Part shown: piece by piece, positions 4,320-6,881 of the stretch | Layout of the letters: every line of letters begins with the position of its first letter | Numbering within the stretch: the first letter of the stretch is position 1 | DNA from: an uncultured Lachnospiraceae bacterium | GTDB taxonomy: Bacteria > Bacillota > Clostridia > Lachnospirales > Lachnospiraceae | Assembly (NCBI GenBank): GCA_910577065.1 | Contig: CAJTLD010000100.1 | Span: forward strand, 1 to 6,881 | Direction: 5' to 3' | DNA length: 6,881 nucleotides | Program-made: the position numbers and the translations under genes | Notes under the pieces: generated by a model | Databases searched by the model: none | What the model was told of the DNA's origin: nothing | The model's input: only the letters and a program-made list of their open reading frames with translations

Positions 4320-6668
4320 ATGAAGATGAAATCAAAAGAGATTTGGAAACGGATTGCGGCATGTCTGCTTACGGGGACTCTGCTGATTAGCGCCGCAGGA
4401 TGCGGGACGGACGGCGGAGCAAAGGAGACGGGTTCGGACGGGCAAAAGGATACTGCGCGGGACATCGACCCGGAAGACGGCGGGCAGGAGGCCGTGAAGG
4501 GCAGGTATATGGAGCAGCTTTTGAATACGCCGGATGGAGTCAGTGAGATTGAGCGCATGGTAAGGCTAAAAGACGGCAGTATTGCTTTTATAGACGTGGC
4601 TGCCGGGAATCTGATGGTTTCCGGGGACAACGGGGATTCCTGGGAGACAAGGGAACTTCCGGCGCTTGGGGAAAAAACCGGGATAGGGGAAATTGAAATT
4701 ACAAGCCGGGCGATTGCGCCGGACGGCGGGGTGTTTTTCTCCTATGTGGATTGGTCAAAACCGACATCCGAAGAGGAAGACGGCGGAGGTTCTGCCGTGA
4801 ATGAAATCTATGTTTATATTGACAGTGCGGGCAGTAGCTCGGAGGTTGCTCTGACGAATACATCCGGGAGTTTCTTCTATTTGTCGGATGCGGTATTTAC
4901 GGAAGACGGGACGCTTGTCGGCATGATGAACGGCGGCGCGCCGTACCGGATGGATCTGGAGGCCGGGACGCTTAGTGTGATTAGCGAGTTTTCGGATGAA
5001 GCCGGCGCTATCTACGCGGCGGGGGATTACCTGCTGTCGAAGGAACTGATTTATGGACTTTCGGAGTCCGGTGCGGTAGACGATACGGTGCTGACGGATT
5101 TTATCAGCCAGGAGACGGCGGATTATAAGAAGATGGCGTTTTGTTACAATGCCGGGGAAAATACGTTTTACTCGGCGTCGGCAGGCGGGCTTTACAGCCA
5201 TGCGGCGGGCGGAAGCACAATGGAAAATTTGCTGGACGGCGGGCTTTGCGCAATGGGCGATCCGACGAAGCAGGCGGTTTCGATTTTGCAGAATGACGAC
5301 GGCAGCTTTCTGGTAGCGTATAACGACGGGGAAATTGACCGGTATGTGTATGATAAGGAAGCGCCGTCCGTGCCGTCGCAGCAGCTTACGGTTTACAGCT
5401 TAAACCAGAATATGACGGCCAGCAAGGCGATCAGCATGTTCCGCAAATCGAACCCGGATGTATATGTAAAGCAGGAAATCGGCCTGCTGGGCGATTACGG
5501 CGTGACGAAAGAGGATGCGATCCGCAACTTAAATACGCGCCTTTTGGCGGGGGAAGGGCCGGATATTATTTTGATGGATGAAATGCCGATGCAGTCTTAT
5601 ATTGACAAGGGCGTTTTGATGGATTTGGGGGATGTGGTGAATGAACTGGAAGGGGAGAACGCTTATTTTTCCAATGTGTTACGGACATATGAAACGGACG
5701 GCGGGCTGTTTGCGGTTCCGATCCGGTTCCAGATCCCGGTACTGCTTGGTACGGCGGAACAGGTGACGGGCATTCACGATATAGCCGGGGTGACGGGCGC
5801 GGTGAAGGAGGCGCGGAAAGAGGTTCCAAATGCGACTACGGTTTTGGGCACCTATACGGCGGAGGAATTGTTAAAGCGGCTTTATATGCTGGATTCCCAT
5901 TCTCTGCTTGGGGACGGCGGAGTAGACGAGGCTGCTGTGCGGGCTTTTTTGGAGCAGGCGTCCGCCGTGTATGAAGAGGAGCAGAAAAATATTACGGATG
6001 CCAAACGGCAGGCGCATAATAATTCGATGGTCTGGCGTGAAGATAACGGGCTGATGGACGAATACAATAATTATACGATCAACGCCAGCGGCATGTTTGA
6101 AATCATCAGCCGGGAGCAGGGGCTGCTGATCGGGAAGCTGACGGGCATGACGGATTTTCAGATGGCGGAAGGCATGGTGGATAACAAAGAGGGCGCCGCG
6201 TATGATTTTATGGGCGCGCCGGACGGCGGCCTGTTTGTACCGTGCGGTATTGCGGGAATCAGCGAAACGTCGAAGGAACAGGAACTGGCGGCGGCTTTTT
6301 TGAAGGAACTGATGGGAACTGCGGTGCAGAAGGCGGATTTGGAAGACGGTTTTCCGGTCAATGCGGATGCCTATGATATTTTTACGGAGACGGACTCTCC
6401 TGATTCGACGGTCGGGTTTTCCGCATCCGTAGCGGAAGAAGACGGAAGTACGTCGCAGAGGGTGAATTTTTCGGCGGGCTGGCCTACGGCGGAGGAGATT
6501 GCCGCGTTAAAAGAAAAAATCGGTACGCTCGGTACGGCCGCGCTTTCGGATGATGTGGTTCTTACGGCGGTGCTGGAAGGAGGCGTAAAAACGCTTGAGG
6601 GAGACTTGTCCATCGACGAAGGATGTGATCAGATTGTACAGAAGATTGGACTTTATCTGGCGGAGTAG
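4320..6668 (+). CDS. lipoprotein: beta-propeller-like region fused to ABC sugar-binding domain (782 aa)
   Basis: Extracellular substrate capture for an ABC importer, anchored to the membrane by lipid. ATG 4320 follows a strong AAGGAGG (4306-4312) at 7-nt spacing. The signal peptide (KR, then a hydrophobic core) ends at lipobox AAGC with C28, followed by a Gly/Asp-rich linker to about 60. Residues ~75-345 hold several DG-turn strand repeats (LKDGSIAFID 83-92, PDGGVFFS 134-141, TEDGTLVG 194-201, NDDGSFLVAYNDG 325-337) and one exact Asp-box SGDNGDSW (101-108), pointing to a propeller fold of the BNR/sialidase-like kind. From ~354 a family-1 solute-binding domain begins: LTVYSLNQN, LNTRLLAGEGPDIILMD (404-420), YIDKGVLMDL, ETDGGLFAVPIRFQIPVLLGT, and a C-terminal IDEGCDQIVQKIGLYLAE. 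Ordinary family-1 binding proteins are ~420-550 residues, so the N-terminal ~300 residues are an added module. The substrate is unknown; a saccharide or glycoconjugate is likely. A permease start overlaps its 3' end. Confidence 0.88.
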   Translation: MKMKSKEIWKRIAACLLTGTLLISAAGCGTDGGAKETGSDGQKDTARDIDPEDGGQEAVKGRYMEQLLNTPDGVSEIERMVRLKDGSIAFIDVAAGNLMVSGDNGDSWETRELPALGEKTGIGEIEITSRAIAPDGGVFFSYVDWSKPTSEEEDGGGSAVNEIYVYIDSAGSSSEVALTNTSGSFFYLSDAVFTEDGTLVGMMNGGAPYRMDLEAGTLSVISEFSDEAGAIYAAGDYLLSKELIYGLSESGAVDDTVLTDFISQETADYKKMAFCYNAGENTFYSASAGGLYSHAAGGSTMENLLDGGLCAMGDPTKQAVSILQNDDGSFLVAYNDGEIDRYVYDKEAPSVPSQQLTVYSLNQNMTASKAISMFRKSNPDVYVKQEIGLLGDYGVTKEDAIRNLNTRLLAGEGPDIILMDEMPMQSYIDKGVLMDLGDVVNELEGENAYFSNVLRTYETDGGLFAVPIRFQIPVLLGTAEQVTGIHDIAGVTGAVKEARKEVPNATTVLGTYTAEELLKRLYMLDSHSLLGDGGVDEAAVRAFLEQASAVYEEEQKNITDAKRQAHNNSMVWREDNGLMDEYNNYTINASGMFEIISREQGLLIGKLTGMTDFQMAEGMVDNKEGAAYDFMGAPDGGLFVPCGIAGISETSKEQELAAAFLKELMGTAVQKADLEDGFPVNADAYDIFTETDSPDSTVGFSASVAEEDGSTSQRVNFSAGWPTAEEIAALKEKIGTLGTAALSDDVVLTAVLEGGVKTLEGDLSIDEGCDQIVQKIGLYLAE

Positions 6669-6852
6669 ACGGTGGTTTTTGCTGCCGAGCCTGATAGGGG
6701 TAAGCGTGTTTGCGGCGCTTCCGTTTGTGCAGGTGCTGTTTTGTTCGCTGGCTGGCGGGCTGTCTGATTACCGGACGGTTCTGGCCAACGAGGCGTTTTT
6801 GCTGGCGGTGAAGAATCCCTGCCGGTTTGTGGGCGTGGGAAGAGCCCTGTAA
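6595..6852 (+). pseudogene. ABC sugar permease (MalF/UgpA type), N-terminal fragment, truncated
   Basis: The would-be partner of the binding protein: an inner-membrane permease subunit. Residues 24-81 match the start of this family, with RSRRWFLLPSLIG (23-35), first membrane helix VSVFAALPFVQVLFCSL (36-52), DYRTVLANEAFLLAVKNPCRFVGV (58-81). In relatives this is followed by a CIPLLL-type second helix. Here, after codon 81 (6835-6837), it reads GRAL and stops at TAA 6850, and neither of the other two frames restores a membrane helix, so a simple frameshift does not explain it. The full protein should be ~280-300 residues. The start is uncertain: TTG 6595 lies 11 nt after AAGGAGG (6577-6583), while GTG 6625 or TTG 6634 are alternatives. 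All lie inside the 3' end of the upstream gene in another frame, implying coupled translation. Confidence 0.7.
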
Positions 6853-6881
6853 GGCTATTTTACCACAAAAGAGCAAGGATT
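6838..6881. mobile_element. possible end of an inserted element interrupting the permease
   Basis: From about 6838 the sequence no longer resembles the permease in any frame. The break follows a well-conserved FVGV segment and the new sequence includes GGAAGAGCCC and later an AAAAGAGC, with no further coding pattern. An insertion sequence entering the gene would look like this. Only 44 bases are visible, no second end, no target duplication and no transposase can be seen, and I cannot name a family. A deletion junction or assembly join is equally possible. Confidence 0.27.

Noticed and set aside
6838..6881. Single-base frameshift as the cause of the truncated permease
   Set aside because: Reading the other two frames gives WEEPCKAILPQKSKD and GKSPVRLFYHKRARI, neither resembling the expected second membrane helix.
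1..6881. CRISPR arrays, toxin-antitoxin or phage-defence modules
   Set aside because: No spaced repeat arrays and no such proteins are visible. The coding content is fully accounted for by the listed genes.

Overview
The window looks like chromosome from a Gram-positive clostridium, most likely a Lachnospiraceae-type gut Firmicute. I infer this from the strong AGGAGG ribosome binding sites, consensus TTGACA/TATAAT-type promoters, tRNA genes without encoded CCA, a clostridial-style galactokinase, and a lipoprotein-anchored sugar ABC transporter beside an OmpR-type two-component system. This assignment rests on sequence style, not on a database match.

Layout. Positions 1-174 hold the end of a tRNA cluster: tRNA-Glu (cut at its 5' end by the window edge), tRNA-Cys and a Rho-independent terminator. 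A near-perfect promoter at 204-232 then drives a roughly 150-nt leader with two adjacent hairpins and a small 113-residue protein (388-729) of a conserved but uncharacterised type. A compact hairpin plus T-run just after that gene is interleaved with the promoter of a monocistronic galactokinase gene (818-2062). Convergent to galK, on the minus strand, is a two-component operon: response regulator (3382-4065) followed by histidine kinase (2103-3389), overlapping by 8 bp.

Divergent from the regulator, across a 254-bp intergenic region, runs a transporter operon on the plus strand: a 782-residue lipoprotein that appears to join an N-terminal beta-propeller-like region to a C-terminal ABC sugar-binding domain (4320-6668), then the first ~80 codons of an MalF/UgpA-type permease. 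Permease similarity stops abruptly near 6838 and unrelated sequence runs to the end of the window, which suggests an insertion or rearrangement.

The most interesting signal is in the intergenic region. Two near-identical 18-bp elements with 7-4-7 direct-repeat architecture (TTTAGAG-N4-WTTAAAG) sit in opposite orientations, one facing the regulator operon and one facing the transporter. Each ends exactly 10 bp before a -10 hexamer and takes the place of a -35 box. That is the geometry of a class II activator box for PhoB/OmpR-family regulators. It suggests that the response regulator autoactivates its own operon and switches on the divergent propeller-binding-protein transporter.
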